A stretch of DNA of 64,000 nt from Oscillibacter sp. (GCA_017482345.1 JAFUNB010000016.1:124001-188000); one strand, 5' to 3'. Positions 23,590-32,318 are shown, numbered from the stretch's first letter. A program made the numbers and translations. Notes: a model not told the origin generated them from the sequence alone.

Positions 23590-24717
23590 TTATTTAGACT
23601 CGCAGCGCTCTGCGTAAGTCTCGATGATTTTCTGAGCCAGCTCGCCGGACTTGTAATAGTCCTCCAGGATGAGCTGCTCGTTCTTGGTGTGGTTCTTGGA
23701 ATAGCCGGTGGCCACACCCACGGTGAACATGCCCTTGGCGTTGTAGATGTTGGCGTCCATTCCGCCGCCGCCCACTTCGACCTTGCACTCGATGCCCACG
23801 GCCTCGCAGGCCTTCTTCACGACCACCATGACCTCGTCATCCTCAGGGATGAGGAAGGGCAGGAAGCCCTCGTACTTGGTGATCTTGATCTCAGCGCCGG
23901 CGGCCTCCGCCACCTTCTTGCAGTGATCCTCGAAATAGGCCACATAGTCCAGCAGCTTCTGACGGCTGCGGCTGCGGGTCTCGCCCTGGAACATCGCATA
24001 ATCGCAAACCACGTTGCGGGCGGTGGAGCCGGTCTTCAGGATGGGGAAGTTGGCGGTGGACTCAAAATCCAGACGGCCCTGCTTCAGAGTGGAGATCATG
24101 TCGCACATGATCTTGGCGGCGTCGATGCCCTTCTCGGGCTCATTGCCGGCGTGAGCGGGCTTGCCGAAGATCTCCACGTCCAGGTCATAGCGGCCGGGAG
24201 CGCCGTTGATGACGCGGCCGGTGCGGCCGGGGGAGTCAAACATATAGCCGATGCGGCTCTTCAGCATGGAGACGTCCATGCCCTTGGCGCCCCACAGGTT
24301 CAGCTCCTCGCCCACGGAGAACACGATCTCGATGCGGGGCAGGGGCTTGCCGGTGGCCAGAGCGCCGCGGACGCCCTCCAGAATGGCGCAGACGCCGGAA
24401 ATGTCGTCAGCGGCCAGGATGGTGGTGCCGTCGGAATACAGGACGCCGTCCTTCTCCACGGGCTTGATGCCCAGGCCCTCGGGGACGCGGTCCATATGGG
24501 AAGAGAGCAGAATGGCGCCGTCCAGCTCACCCTCGCGGATGCCGATGACGTTGCCGCACTCACCGCCGAACAGATCGCCGGCGTTGTCGCGGCTGACAGT
24601 GAAGCCCAGCTCTTCCAGCTTGGGGATCAGCTTTTCGGCCACGGCGGCTTCCTTACCGGAGGCGGAGTCCGTGGTGACGAGTTCCATAAACTCGCTGTAC
24701 ATGCGTTCCTTGTTCAT
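23590..24717 (-). CDS. M20/M28-type metallopeptidase, PepT-like (copy 1)
   Basis: A 375-residue zinc peptidase. The start is set at MNKERMYSEFMELV (24717) with AAGGAGGG upstream. Metal and catalytic positions are visible: SSHMDRVPEG (first His), LAADDISGVCAILEG (bridging Asp), SVGEELN (Glu base) and MFDSPGRTG. The C-terminal GGGMDANIYNAKGM and VATGYSKNHTKNEQL carry the last His. It is about 60% similar to the next gene upstream, a tandem duplication. Family members remove N-terminal residues from di- and tripeptides in the cytosol. Confidence 0.9.
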   Translation of the reverse strand: MNKERMYSEFMELVTTDSASGKEAAVAEKLIPKLEELGFTVSRDNAGDLFGGECGNVIGIREGELDGAILLSSHMDRVPEGLGIKPVEKDGVLYSDGTTILAADDISGVCAILEGVRGALATGKPLPRIEIVFSVGEELNLWGAKGMDVSMLKSRIGYMFDSPGRTGRVINGAPGRYDLDVEIFGKPAHAGNEPEKGIDAAKIMCDMISTLKQGRLDFESTANFPILKTGSTARNVVCDYAMFQGETRSRSRQKLLDYVAYFEDHCKKVAEAAGAEIKITKYEGFLPFLIPEDDEVMVVVKKACEAVGIECKVEVGGGGMDANIYNAKGMFTVGVATGYSKNHTKNEQLILEDYYKSGELAQKIIETYAERCESK

Positions 24718-24766
24718 TGGTTGGGCCCTCCTTATACTCTTAATCATATATTGGAAGTTGATTTGC

Positions 24767-25891
24767 TTACTTGTCGGAGCAGCGCTTGGCGTAGGCGTAG
24801 ATCATCTGCGCCGCCAGCTCGCCGGACTTGTAGAAGTCCTCCAGCACCAGCTGCTCGGTGGTGGTGTGGTTGCCGGTATAGCCGGTGGCCACGCCGATGG
24901 TCTTCATGCCCTGGGCATTGAAGATGTTGGCGTCCATGCCGCCTCCGCCCACCTGGGCGAAGTAGGGGATGCCGGCGGCCTCGCAGGCCTCCTTGGCGAT
25001 GACCATGACCTCTTCCTCCTCGCCCATGTAGAAGGGGAGGAAGTTGGCAAAGGCGTCAATGGAGATCTCCGCGCCGGCGGCCTCGGCCACACGGGTGCAG
25101 TGCTCCTTGAAATATACCATATAATCTTCCAGCTTCTGCAGGTTGCGGCTGCGGGCCTCGCCCCGGAAGGAGGCGAAATCGCACACCACATTGCGGGCGG
25201 TGGAGCCGGTGGACAGAATGGGGAAGTTGGCGGTGGACTCAAAATCGATGCGGCCCTGCTTCAGGGTGGACAGCATATCGCACATGATCTTGGCGGCGTC
25301 GATGCCCTTTTCCGGCTCGTTGCCGGCGTGGGCGGGACGGCCCTTGATCTCCACGGTAATATCATACAGGCCGGGAGCACCGTTATTCATGCGGCCGGTG
25401 GGGCCGGGGGAATCGAAGGCGTAGCCCAGCTTGGACTGGATGAGGGACATGTCCAGGAACTTGGAGCCGAACACGGTTTCCTCGGCGGTGGTGAACACCA
25501 CTTCCAGGCGGGGCAGGGGCTTGCCGGAAGCAACCGCCTGACGCAGACCCTCCAGAATGGCGCAGACGCCGGAAATGTCGTCGGCCGCCAGAATGGTGGT
25601 GCCGTCGGAACGGAGGACGCCGTCGGTCTCCACAGGCTTGATGCCGAAGCCGTTGGGGACGCGGTCCATGTGGGAGCTGAAGAACAGCGCGCCGTCCAGC
25701 TCACCTTCGCGGATGCCGATGACGTTGCCGCAGTCGCCGCCGTAGTGTTCGCCGGCGTTGTCGCGGATAACGGTGAAGCCGATGTCGGCCAGCTTGGCAG
25801 CCAGCTTATCCGCCACGGCGGATTCCTGGCCGGAGATGGCGTCGGTGGTGACCAGCTCGACAAATTCATTGTACATACGCTCGTTTTTCAC
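24767..25891 (-). CDS. M20/M28-type metallopeptidase, PepT-like (copy 2)
   Basis: A 374-residue paralogue of the neighbouring peptidase. A GTG start at 25891 (KNERMYNEFVELV) fits both the AAGGAGGG site and the alignment with copy 1; the earlier ATG at 25951 would add a leader absent from copy 1. It has SSHMDRVPNG, LAADDISGVCAILEG, TTAEETVFG, GGGMDANIFNAQGM and ATGYTGNHTTTEQL. It is the first gene of the operon and lies divergent to the regulator at 26045. Two diverged copies suggest different peptide preferences. Confidence 0.9.
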   Translation of the reverse strand: MKNERMYNEFVELVTTDAISGQESAVADKLAAKLADIGFTVIRDNAGEHYGGDCGNVIGIREGELDGALFFSSHMDRVPNGFGIKPVETDGVLRSDGTTILAADDISGVCAILEGLRQAVASGKPLPRLEVVFTTAEETVFGSKFLDMSLIQSKLGYAFDSPGPTGRMNNGAPGLYDITVEIKGRPAHAGNEPEKGIDAAKIMCDMLSTLKQGRIDFESTANFPILSTGSTARNVVCDFASFRGEARSRNLQKLEDYMVYFKEHCTRVAEAAGAEISIDAFANFLPFYMGEEEEVMVIAKEACEAAGIPYFAQVGGGGMDANIFNAQGMKTIGVATGYTGNHTTTEQLVLEDFYKSGELAAQMIYAYAKRCSDK

Positions 25892-25962
25892 TGCTTTGCC
25901 CTCCTTGGATCCTCTTTGTAATATCAAGAGATTCTCTGCCACTTTACTCATTAAAATATCAC

Positions 25963-25991
25963 TTGCTTCTCGTCCTTAATAGGTGTAAAAT
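25963..25991 (+). promoter_or_regulatory. Divergent control region, regulator promoter
   Basis: TTGCTT (25963-25968), a 17-nt spacer and TAAAAT (25986-25991) drive the plus-strand regulator. The 150-bp spacer between the two starts must also hold the minus-strand peptidase promoter, which I could not pin down. Confidence 0.5.
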
Positions 25992-26044
25992 AATGTCCGA
26001 AATAGTTTTTTGTGTCTTTAATCGTCGAAAGGAAGATTTTTACT

Positions 26045-27367
26045 ATGAAAATTGGTGTGATTGGCCCGGAAGTCACGGTAAATGTTGTCCGAAAAGTGGC
26101 CGAAAAGGACCTTCCGGACATCCAGTTTGTGTACCGCTGCTCCGAATTTTTTGAGCAGTCCGCCGATTCTGCCGCCCTTTTGCAGGAAGATACGGACGTG
26201 GACGCCATTTTGTTCACCGGCCCCACCAACTACGCCTACGCCCGAAAGCGTCTGGTGCCCACGGTGCCCTGGAGCCATCTGCCCCATAACCGCACCAGCG
26301 CCCTGCAGGCCTTCCTGGAGGCCACCAGCATCTACGGCAGCGATCTGAAGTCCATCAGCGTGGACCGCTACGACTCCCAGCTGATGCGCAACGTGCTGGA
26401 GAGCGGCGGCATCCACGATACGACCATCATCCGCGCCCCCTTCGATTTTGAGGAGCCGGGCTTTGAGAAAAAGCTGCAGGATTTCCACCGGGACTGCTAT
26501 CTGCAGGGAAAGGTCTCCGTCTGCTTCACCAGTATGGAGCACATCTACGAGCCGCTGCGGGCGGAGGGCATCCCCTGCATCCGCATCTACCCCTCCGAGG
26601 AAGTGGTCCACGAGCAGGTGTATCATCTGCAGATCCTGGACATCTCCGCCAAGGAAAACCAGGGCAAGCACGCCATCATCGGTATCAAATTCGACTACAT
26701 TTTCGACGATATTCAGGATCTTGCCATCCGCGAGTGGGAAAAAGTGCAGTATCAGAACGAGTTCAAGGAGCGGGTATACGCCGCCGCCCAGCGGATGGAG
26801 GCCGCCGTGTTCAACGAGGGCTTCGACCACTATTTCATCACCACCTCCCGCAGCATGCTGATGAACAGCTTCCTGAAAAACGGCGAGCACAGCCGCTTCC
26901 TGCAGCTGACCCGCCGCTCGCCCGCCTATAAGGTGTGGATGGGCATTGGCATCGGCACCACCATGCTGGAGGCCAAGAGCCGGGCCGCCATGGCGCTGAA
27001 CCACTCCCGGGCGGACCAGACCGGCGGCTTCTATCTGGTGGAAAACGAGAGCCAGACCATCGAGGCGCTGCCGGTGGAGGAGGTGGTCCCCCTGGACCAG
27101 ACCTTCGCCTTCTTCGCCAAAAAGGTGCAGATCAGCACCGACACGCTGGAGAAGATCCAGCGGGTGCTGCAGCAGTACGGTGACACCATCACCTCCGAGG
27201 AGCTGGCGGAGCATCTGGGCATCACGTCCCGCTCCGTCAACCGCATCATCTCCCGTCTGGAGGAGCAAGGATGCGTCACCATCGTGGGCAAGCGCTCCAC
27301 AGGCAAGGGCCGTCCCGCCCGTGTCATGAAGATTACCCTGCCGGAGGCCCTCACCCCGGAGGTATAA
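26045..27367 (+). CDS. Winged-helix transcriptional regulator of unrecognised family
   Basis: A 440-residue protein starting MKIGVIGPEVTVN. The N-terminal half (1-190) looks like an alpha/beta ligand-binding fold (DAILFTGPTNYAYA, LKSISVDRYDSQLM), loosely PrpR-sensor-like. The middle is a mixed domain with VWMGIGIGTTMLEAKSRAAMALNHS near 300. The C-terminus is a clear winged helix (SEELAEHLGITSRSVNRIIS, then EEQGCVTIVGKRSTGKGRPARV). It is divergent from the M20-M20-transporter operon and probably controls it. GAAAGGAAG is the ribosome binding site. I do not know a named family for the full length. Confidence 0.75.
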   Translation: MKIGVIGPEVTVNVVRKVAEKDLPDIQFVYRCSEFFEQSADSAALLQEDTDVDAILFTGPTNYAYARKRLVPTVPWSHLPHNRTSALQAFLEATSIYGSDLKSISVDRYDSQLMRNVLESGGIHDTTIIRAPFDFEEPGFEKKLQDFHRDCYLQGKVSVCFTSMEHIYEPLRAEGIPCIRIYPSEEVVHEQVYHLQILDISAKENQGKHAIIGIKFDYIFDDIQDLAIREWEKVQYQNEFKERVYAAAQRMEAAVFNEGFDHYFITTSRSMLMNSFLKNGEHSRFLQLTRRSPAYKVWMGIGIGTTMLEAKSRAAMALNHSRADQTGGFYLVENESQTIEALPVEEVVPLDQTFAFFAKKVQISTDTLEKIQRVLQQYGDTITSEELAEHLGITSRSVNRIISRLEEQGCVTIVGKRSTGKGRPARVMKITLPEALTPEV

Positions 27368-27372
27368 GGCGC

Positions 27373-27404
27373 AAAAAAGCGGCGACCGAAGTCGCCGCTT
27401 TTTT
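27373..27404. terminator. Terminator T1 after the regulator
   Basis: GCGGCGAC (27379-27386), a CGAA loop and GTCGCCGC (27391-27398), flanked by six A and six T. It is symmetric, so it works on both strands. Confidence 0.9.
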
Positions 27405-27626
27405 GCAGTCGAAAGCATTTTATATCAACGCAACGCCTCCATGTATTCAGGGGGAGCTCGAGGGGGCAACGCCCGCCTCGAATTGGATCAAATGCCCCGA
27501 AATCCCTTGCGCAGCAAGGGTTGAGGTGAGCAAAGCGAAAACTTTTGCGCGAAACATCGCGCGAAAGTAACGGCATTGTTTCAGCTTGTCGAAAAAGGTC
27601 GCTCAGCCTTTTTCGATAAGCTGAAA
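27405..27626. other. 222-bp hairpin-rich spacer between two copies of one terminator stem
   Basis: There is no convincing gene. Hairpins are CGAGG/CCTCG around 27459, CCTTG/CAAGG around 27513, TTTGCGCG/CGCGCGAAA around 27545, and a 19-bp stem with one G-T pair between 27580-27598 and 27607-27625. The block lies between T1 and an identical stem T2 (27627-27646) whose loop is the reverse complement, so T1 and T2 form an inverted repeat. It shares the 10-mer GCCTCGAATT with the metG insert. It may be a small non-autonomous element. Confidence 0.6.
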
Positions 27627-27651
27627 GCGGCGACTTCGGTCGCCGCTTTTT
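27627..27651. terminator. Terminator T2 next to MATE copy 4
   Basis: GCGGCGAC (27627-27634), a TTCG loop and GTCGCCGC (27639-27646), then TTTTT on the plus strand and TTTC on the minus strand. The stem is the same as T1. It lies just after the minus-strand MATE stop. Confidence 0.8.
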
Positions 27652-27652
27652 C

Positions 27653-29050
27653 TTATGCCGTTTTGTCCCGGTTCAGCCGCCGGTGCAGCAGCATCAGCGC
27701 GAACGCCGCGCCGCAGGCCTCGCCCACGGGCAGTGCCGCCGCGAGACCGCCGGCGCCCAGCAAGCCATCCAGCAGGTACATGAAGGGGATATAGAATACC
27801 AGCTCCCGCACCACGGCGTGAAGAATGGTGCCCTTTCCGTCGCCCATGGCCTGCATGCAGTAGGAGGTGTGGTAATTCAAAAACTGCACGGGAGAGGCCA
27901 GAGAGCGGATCCGCAGGAACAGCACCGCGTAGCCCAGCGTCTGCAGCGCCGTGTCCGCGTTTTCCGAGGACGTGCTCAGGAAGAGGCCCGTCAGCGGAGA
28001 GGCCAGCAGCTGAAACAGGACGATGCTGACGCCGGCCACCGCCAGACCGTACCATCTGGCCGTGCGGATGGTCTCCCTCATCCGCTCCCGGTTTCCGGAG
28101 GAGTAGTTATAGGCCACGATGGGCAGCATTCCCTGGCAGACGCCCAGATTGATGGCGTTGGGCACCCGCTCCACCTTCATGACGATGCCCATGCCCGCCA
28201 GCACCAGATCGCTGTGGGCCGAGGCCAGCACATTCAGGAAAATATTCGCCACATCGAAGAGGCCCGTCAGAACGGCGGAGGGAACGCCCACCGCCAGCAG
28301 GCTCTTCAGGTTGCGCCGTCCGATGCGCCGGGCGTCCGAAAACCGCAGGCTCAGGGCGGAGGTCTTTGACGCGCCGCGGAAGGCGTGCAACAGATAGCAG
28401 CAGGCAAACACGTTGGACAGCAGCGTGGCCAGCGCCGCGCCGAACACCTCAAAGCCCGGCGGCAGCAGCACGAACATGAACAGTGGATCCAGGATCATGT
28501 TCAGCACGCCGCCGCTGCTCAGTCCCACGCTGGCCTGGCGGGCACAGCCCACGTTCCGCAGCAGATGGGCCATGGAGGCGGAGAGGATGCTGGGCAGGCC
28601 GCCGATGACGATCACCAGCAGGGCGTATTCCCGGGCATAGCCGATGGTGGCACTTGACGCGCCGAACAGATACAGCACCGGATCCAGAAACAGACCCAGA
28701 AACAGGGAGTACGTCAGCGCGATGGCCGCCGCGCCGTAAAAGCTGAAGGCGCTGACGCATCGGGCCTCGTCGTCCCTGCGGGCGCCCATCAGCCGGGCCA
28801 CCAGACTGCCGCCGCCGATGCCGAACAGGTTGGAAAAGGCCACGCTCATCAGCACCAGCGTCAGCGTCAGTGTCGTCGCCGCCATCATATAGGAGTTGCC
28901 GGTGCGCCCGATGAAAAACGCGTCCACCATGTTGTAGACCAGATTGATCAGCTGGCTGATGATGGTGGGCACGGCCATGGACGCCAGCGCCCGGGGAACG
29001 GGAGTGTTCTCAAACAGCTCCCGCTTGTCATTTTGGTTGGTTGCCGCCAT
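27653..29050 (-). CDS. MATE family efflux transporter (copy 4)
   Basis: A 465-residue MATE pump. The start is set at ATG 29050 (MAATNQNDKRELFENTPVPRA); the 33-residue upstream extension reads into a Cys/Arg-rich leader with no ribosome binding site. LASMAVPTIISQLINLVYNMVDAFFIG is helix 1 with the conserved Asp. FGIGGGSLVARLMGARRDDEA follows, and the second repeat starts RRNLKSLLAVGVPSAVL. It resembles copy 1 in the N-terminal layout. It stands alone between the hairpin spacer and the thioesterase. The substrate is unknown. Confidence 0.92.
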   Translation of the reverse strand: MAATNQNDKRELFENTPVPRALASMAVPTIISQLINLVYNMVDAFFIGRTGNSYMMAATTLTLTLVLMSVAFSNLFGIGGGSLVARLMGARRDDEARCVSAFSFYGAAAIALTYSLFLGLFLDPVLYLFGASSATIGYAREYALLVIVIGGLPSILSASMAHLLRNVGCARQASVGLSSGGVLNMILDPLFMFVLLPPGFEVFGAALATLLSNVFACCYLLHAFRGASKTSALSLRFSDARRIGRRNLKSLLAVGVPSAVLTGLFDVANIFLNVLASAHSDLVLAGMGIVMKVERVPNAINLGVCQGMLPIVAYNYSSGNRERMRETIRTARWYGLAVAGVSIVLFQLLASPLTGLFLSTSSENADTALQTLGYAVLFLRIRSLASPVQFLNYHTSYCMQAMGDGKGTILHAVVRELVFYIPFMYLLDGLLGAGGLAAALPVGEACGAAFALMLLHRRLNRDKTA

Positions 29051-29145
29051 GCTTGTTCGCCACGCTTTCGCAGAAAAATCTCTCAGAATTATTTTATTGT
29101 ACGCCTGCCGATTTTCCGTTGCAAGACGGTCCGGGCGAAAATTGC

Positions 29146-29176
29146 GCAAAAAAGAGGACCGCCAATACGGTCCTCT
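29146..29176 (-). terminator. Thioesterase terminator
   Basis: AGAGGACCG (29153-29161) pairs with CGGTCCTCT (29168-29176), with a run of T on the minus strand. Confidence 0.88.
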
Positions 29177-29181
29177 CAGCT

Positions 29182-29604
29182 TTATTTCTTCACTTTCGCG
29201 TCCATAACCGCCTTGTCCACACAGAAGAAGGTGAACTCGCCGGTGGCGATGAGCTTGCCGTCCTCGCTGGTGATGTCCACCGCCGTCAGCACCGTGGAGC
29301 GGCCCCGGTGACGGACGGTTCCCGTGGCGTACACCACGCCCTCCGCCTGATTGCGCAGGAAGTGCATGGCGCTGGTCTGAGTGACGTAGGTGCGGCCATC
29401 CGTGTGGGCGGCGGTGCCGGTGGCCTGGTCCGCCAGCGTATAGATGGCGCCGCCGTGGAGCATGCCGAAGGGGTTTTTGTTCTCCTCCCGGATCTCCACC
29501 CGGAACACGGCCCGGTCCGGCTCCATCTCCACCAGCTCGATCTGATTATATTTGGCAAAGCCATTGTAAATGGACTTTTTCAGCCCCTTGTCCTGCAGGT
29601 CCAT
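29182..29604 (-). CDS. PaaI family hotdog-fold thioesterase
   Basis: A 140-residue hotdog thioesterase that would hydrolyse acyl-CoA thioesters. The signature KNPFGMLHGGAIYTLADQATGTAA (residues about 44-66) holds the HGG turn and the catalytic Asp in LADQ. It is followed by TQTSAMHFLRNQAEG and the terminal strand GKLIATGEFTFFCVD. AAGGAGAATCACC precedes ATG 29604. The length fits PaaI/YdiI-type proteins. The acyl chain is unknown. No catabolic genes are adjacent. Confidence 0.92.
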   Translation of the reverse strand: MDLQDKGLKKSIYNGFAKYNQIELVEMEPDRAVFRVEIREENKNPFGMLHGGAIYTLADQATGTAAHTDGRTYVTQTSAMHFLRNQAEGVVYATGTVRHRGRSTVLTAVDITSEDGKLIATGEFTFFCVDKAVMDAKVKK

Positions 29605-29692
29605 GGTGATTCTCCTTACCCGGTATTTGCCCTAGTGTACCACGGTTTCCCCCGGTTTTCCACAGTCCGGCGAAAATATTTCAGCCGGGGGA

Positions 29693-29756
29693 TTGACAAA
29701 TACCGTCACCGCATTATAATGAACATATGAACAATCGTTCAAGTATTCATTTTTCA
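29693..29756 (+). promoter_or_regulatory. Metal operon promoter with ArsR-type operator
   Basis: TTGACA (29693-29698), a 16-nt spacer and TATAAT (29715-29720). Directly after it lies an imperfect palindrome, TGAAC-AATC-GTTCA (about 29727-29740), the size and type of SmtB/CadC operators. Binding there would block the polymerase until metal releases the repressor. Confidence 0.85.
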
Positions 29757-29768
29757 GGGAGGGATTCC

Positions 29769-30131
29769 ATGGAGGACCGCTACAACGTGGAATGTTGCGA
29801 CTATATCCATATCCACGAGGGCATCGTGGAGCGGGTGCGCCATCAGATGCCGGGGGAGGACACCCTGTACGATCTGGCGGAATTGTTCCGTATTTTCGGA
29901 GATTCCACCCGAATTCGCATCCTTTATGTGCTATTTGAGGAGGAGATGTGCGTGTGCGACATCGCCCAGCTGCTGGGCATGACCCAGTCCGCCATCTCCC
30001 ACCAGCTGCGGGCGCTGAAAAACGTGCGGCTGGTGAAGGCCCGCCGGGAGGGCAAGACCATTTTCTACTCTCTGGCCGACGACCATGTGAAAACCATCCT
30101 CGGTCAGGGCATCGATCACGTCTGCGAGTAA
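29769..30131 (+). CDS. ArsR/SmtB family metal-responsive repressor
   Basis: A 120-residue winged-helix repressor. The start is set at MEDRYNVECC (29769) after GGGAGGG, because the ATG at 29727 lies inside the operator palindrome. FRIFGDSTRIRILYVLF leads into EEMCVCDIAQLLGMTQSAISHQL, which has the metal-sensing CVC of the CadC/SmtB type plus the recognition helix. An N-terminal Cys pair (VECC) could add ligands. It leads the operon ArsR-HMA-ATPase and should sense the exported metal (Zn, Cd or Pb). Confidence 0.94.
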   Translation: MEDRYNVECCDYIHIHEGIVERVRHQMPGEDTLYDLAELFRIFGDSTRIRILYVLFEEEMCVCDIAQLLGMTQSAISHQLRALKNVRLVKARREGKTIFYSLADDHVKTILGQGIDHVCE

Positions 30132-30168
30132 GATTTCCACACCTATTAAAATTCAGGAGGAGTATCGT

Positions 30169-30387
30169 ATGAAAAAGCGTTTTACCATCGAGGACCTGTG
30201 CTGCGCCCACTGCGCCGCCAAAATGGAGGACGGCATCCGTAAGATCCCCGGCGTACAGACCGCCGCGGTGAACTTTCTGACCCAGAAGCTGACGGTGGAG
30301 GCCCCGGACGAGCAGTTCGAGTCCATCATGGACGAGGTCGTGGCCCTGTGCAAAAAGATCGAGCCCGACTGCGTCATCAACCGCTGA
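30169..30387 (+). CDS. Heavy-metal-associated (HMA) domain protein
   Basis: A 72-residue ferredoxin-like HMA domain with the metal motif DLCCAHCAAKMEDGIRKIPGV near the N-terminus, where CAHC replaces the common GMTC..C. The rest (VNFLTQKLTVEAPDEQFESIM) is the usual beta-alpha-beta half. It is translated separately, 19 nt before the ATPase, which itself lacks an N-terminal HMA domain. The metal-binding domain of a CadA-type pump is thus supplied in trans. Strong AGGAGGAG sites precede both genes. Confidence 0.92.
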   Translation: MKKRFTIEDLCCAHCAAKMEDGIRKIPGVQTAAVNFLTQKLTVEAPDEQFESIMDEVVALCKKIEPDCVINR

Positions 30388-30406
30388 CCGCTCAGGAGGA
30401 ACCGCT

Positions 30407-32278
30407 ATGAGCAAGCTATCCCGCAAGGAGCGGAAGATGCTGCGGCGGATCCTGATCGCCGCGGCCATTCTCATCGCCGCAAGCGTCCTTCCGCTGCCGG
30501 ACGGACTACCGGTCTGGCCGCTGTATCTCATCGCCTATTTCATCATCGGCTGGGACGTGCTGTACGACGCCCTGCGCAATATCCGCAACGGCCAGCTCTT
30601 CGACGAAAACTTCCTCATGGCCATCGCCACCGTGGGCGCCTTTGCCACGGCGGAATACGCCGAGGCGGTGTTCGTCATGCTGTTCTACCAGACCGGCGAG
30701 CTGTTCCAGTCCTACGCCGTGGGTAAATCCCGCCGCTCCATCGCCGCCCTGATGGACATCCGGCCGGACACCGCCAACGTGGAGCTGCTGGACGGCAGCA
30801 CCGAGGAGGCGGACCCGGAGGACGTGGCCGTGGGCCAGACCATCGTGGTGAAGCCCGGCGAGCGGGTGCCGCTGGACGGCACCGTTCTCTCCGGCGCCTC
30901 CAGTCTGGACACCGCCGCCCTCACCGGCGAGGCCGCTCCCCGGGACGTGGTCCCCGGCGACGCCGTGATCAGCGGCTGCGTCAATCTCAGCGGCGTGCTG
31001 CGGGTGCGGGTGGACCGGCCCAGCCACGAGTCCACCGTGGCCAAAATTCTGGATCTGGTGGAAAACGCCAGCGAGAAAAAGGCCGTCAGCGAGCAGTTCA
31101 TTACCCGCTTTGCCCGGTACTACACCCCCTGCGTCGTGTTCGCCGCCCTGGCTCTGGCCGTTGTGCCGCCGCTGCTCTTTGGCGGCGGCTGGGGCGACTG
31201 GTTCCACCGGGCCCTCATTTTCCTGGTGGTATCCTGCCCCTGCGCGCTGGTCATCTCCGTGCCCCTGAGCTTTTTCGGCGGCATCGGCGGAGCCAGCCGC
31301 TGCGGTATTCTGGTGAAGGGCAGCAACTATCTGGAAACGCTGGCCCGGGCGGAAACGGTGGTCTTTGACAAGACCGGCACCCTGACCCGGGGCGCCTTCA
31401 CCGTCACCGAAGTCCGGCCCCAGCCGGGCTTTGAGCAGGACGCCCTGCTGGAGACCGCCGCGCTGGCGGAAGTGTGGAGCGACCACCCCATTTCCCTGTC
31501 CCTCCGCGCCGCCTGCGGCAAAACGCCGGACGCCGGCCGGGTCGCGCATGTGGAGGAGATCGCCGGCCACGGCGTCACCGCCGTGGTGGACGGCCGGGCT
31601 GTGGCCGTGGGCAACCGCCGCCTCATGGAGCGGCTGGGCGTCGCGGTGGAGGAAACCTCCCCCGCCGCCGGCACCGTTGTCCACGTGGCGGTGGAAACCA
31701 CCTATGCCGGCTTCATCCTCATCTCCGACCTTTTGAAGGAGGACGCCGCCAGCGCCATCGCCGCCCTGAAGAACTGCGGCGTGAAGCGCACCGTCCTGCT
31801 CACCGGCGACAGCGAAGCCGCCGCCCAGGCCGTGGCCGCAGAGGTGGGCGTGGACGAATTCCACGCAGGTCTTCTACCGGCGGACAAGGTGGAGCAGATG
31901 GAGCGAATTTTGGCGGACAACCGCCGGGGCGCCGTAGCCTTTGTGGGCGACGGCATCAACGACGCTCCCGTGCTCAGCCGGGCGGACATCGGCATCGCCA
32001 TGGGCGCCCTCGGCTCCGACGCCGCCATCGAGGCGGCGGACATCGTTCTCATGGACGACAAGCCCTCCCGCATCGCCGCCGCCATCGGCATCTCCCGCAA
32101 AACCGTCCGCATCGTGCGGCAGAACATCGCCTTTGCGCTGGGTGTGAAGTTCGCAGTGCTCCTGCTGGGCGCCCTGGGCCACGCCTCCATGTGGCTGGCG
32201 GTGTTCGCGGACGTGGGCGTGGCCTTCATCGCCATTCTCAACGCCATGCGGTGTCTGCAGACGAAAGAGTTTCAATAA
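30407..32278 (+). CDS. cadA: Heavy-metal-translocating P1B-type ATPase (Zn/Cd/Pb exporter)
   Basis: A 623-residue P-type pump. Motifs in order: TGEAAP (173-178), the membrane SCPCALVI (276-283) that selects soft divalent metals, DKTGTLT (321-327), the SDHPIS HP motif near 365, and GDGINDAPVLSRADIGIAMG near 525. Six to eight membrane helices are expected. It lacks its own HMA domain. The CPC motif with no His-rich N-terminus, together with a CadC-like repressor, fits Zn2+/Cd2+/Pb2+ export. It ends at a strong terminator. Confidence 0.95.
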   Translation: MSKLSRKERKMLRRILIAAAILIAASVLPLPDGLPVWPLYLIAYFIIGWDVLYDALRNIRNGQLFDENFLMAIATVGAFATAEYAEAVFVMLFYQTGELFQSYAVGKSRRSIAALMDIRPDTANVELLDGSTEEADPEDVAVGQTIVVKPGERVPLDGTVLSGASSLDTAALTGEAAPRDVVPGDAVISGCVNLSGVLRVRVDRPSHESTVAKILDLVENASEKKAVSEQFITRFARYYTPCVVFAALALAVVPPLLFGGGWGDWFHRALIFLVVSCPCALVISVPLSFFGGIGGASRCGILVKGSNYLETLARAETVVFDKTGTLTRGAFTVTEVRPQPGFEQDALLETAALAEVWSDHPISLSLRAACGKTPDAGRVAHVEEIAGHGVTAVVDGRAVAVGNRRLMERLGVAVEETSPAAGTVVHVAVETTYAGFILISDLLKEDAASAIAALKNCGVKRTVLLTGDSEAAAQAVAAEVGVDEFHAGLLPADKVEQMERILADNRRGAVAFVGDGINDAPVLSRADIGIAMGALGSDAAIEAADIVLMDDKPSRIAAAIGISRKTVRIVRQNIAFALGVKFAVLLLGALGHASMWLAVFADVGVAFIAILNAMRCLQTKEFQ

Positions 32279-32284
32279 CACCGA

Positions 32285-32318
32285 GAGCAGGAGCGAAACC
32301 GCTCCTGCTCTTGTTTTA
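32285..32318 (+). terminator. Metal operon terminator
   Basis: GAGCAGGAGCG (32285-32295), an AAAC loop and CGCTCCTGCTC (32300-32310), followed by TTGTTTTA. The T tract also provides the -35 of the next promoter. Confidence 0.9.

Noticed and set aside
27031..27576. ORFs running through the hairpin spacer after the regulator
   Set aside because: They read through strong terminators and have no ribosome binding site.
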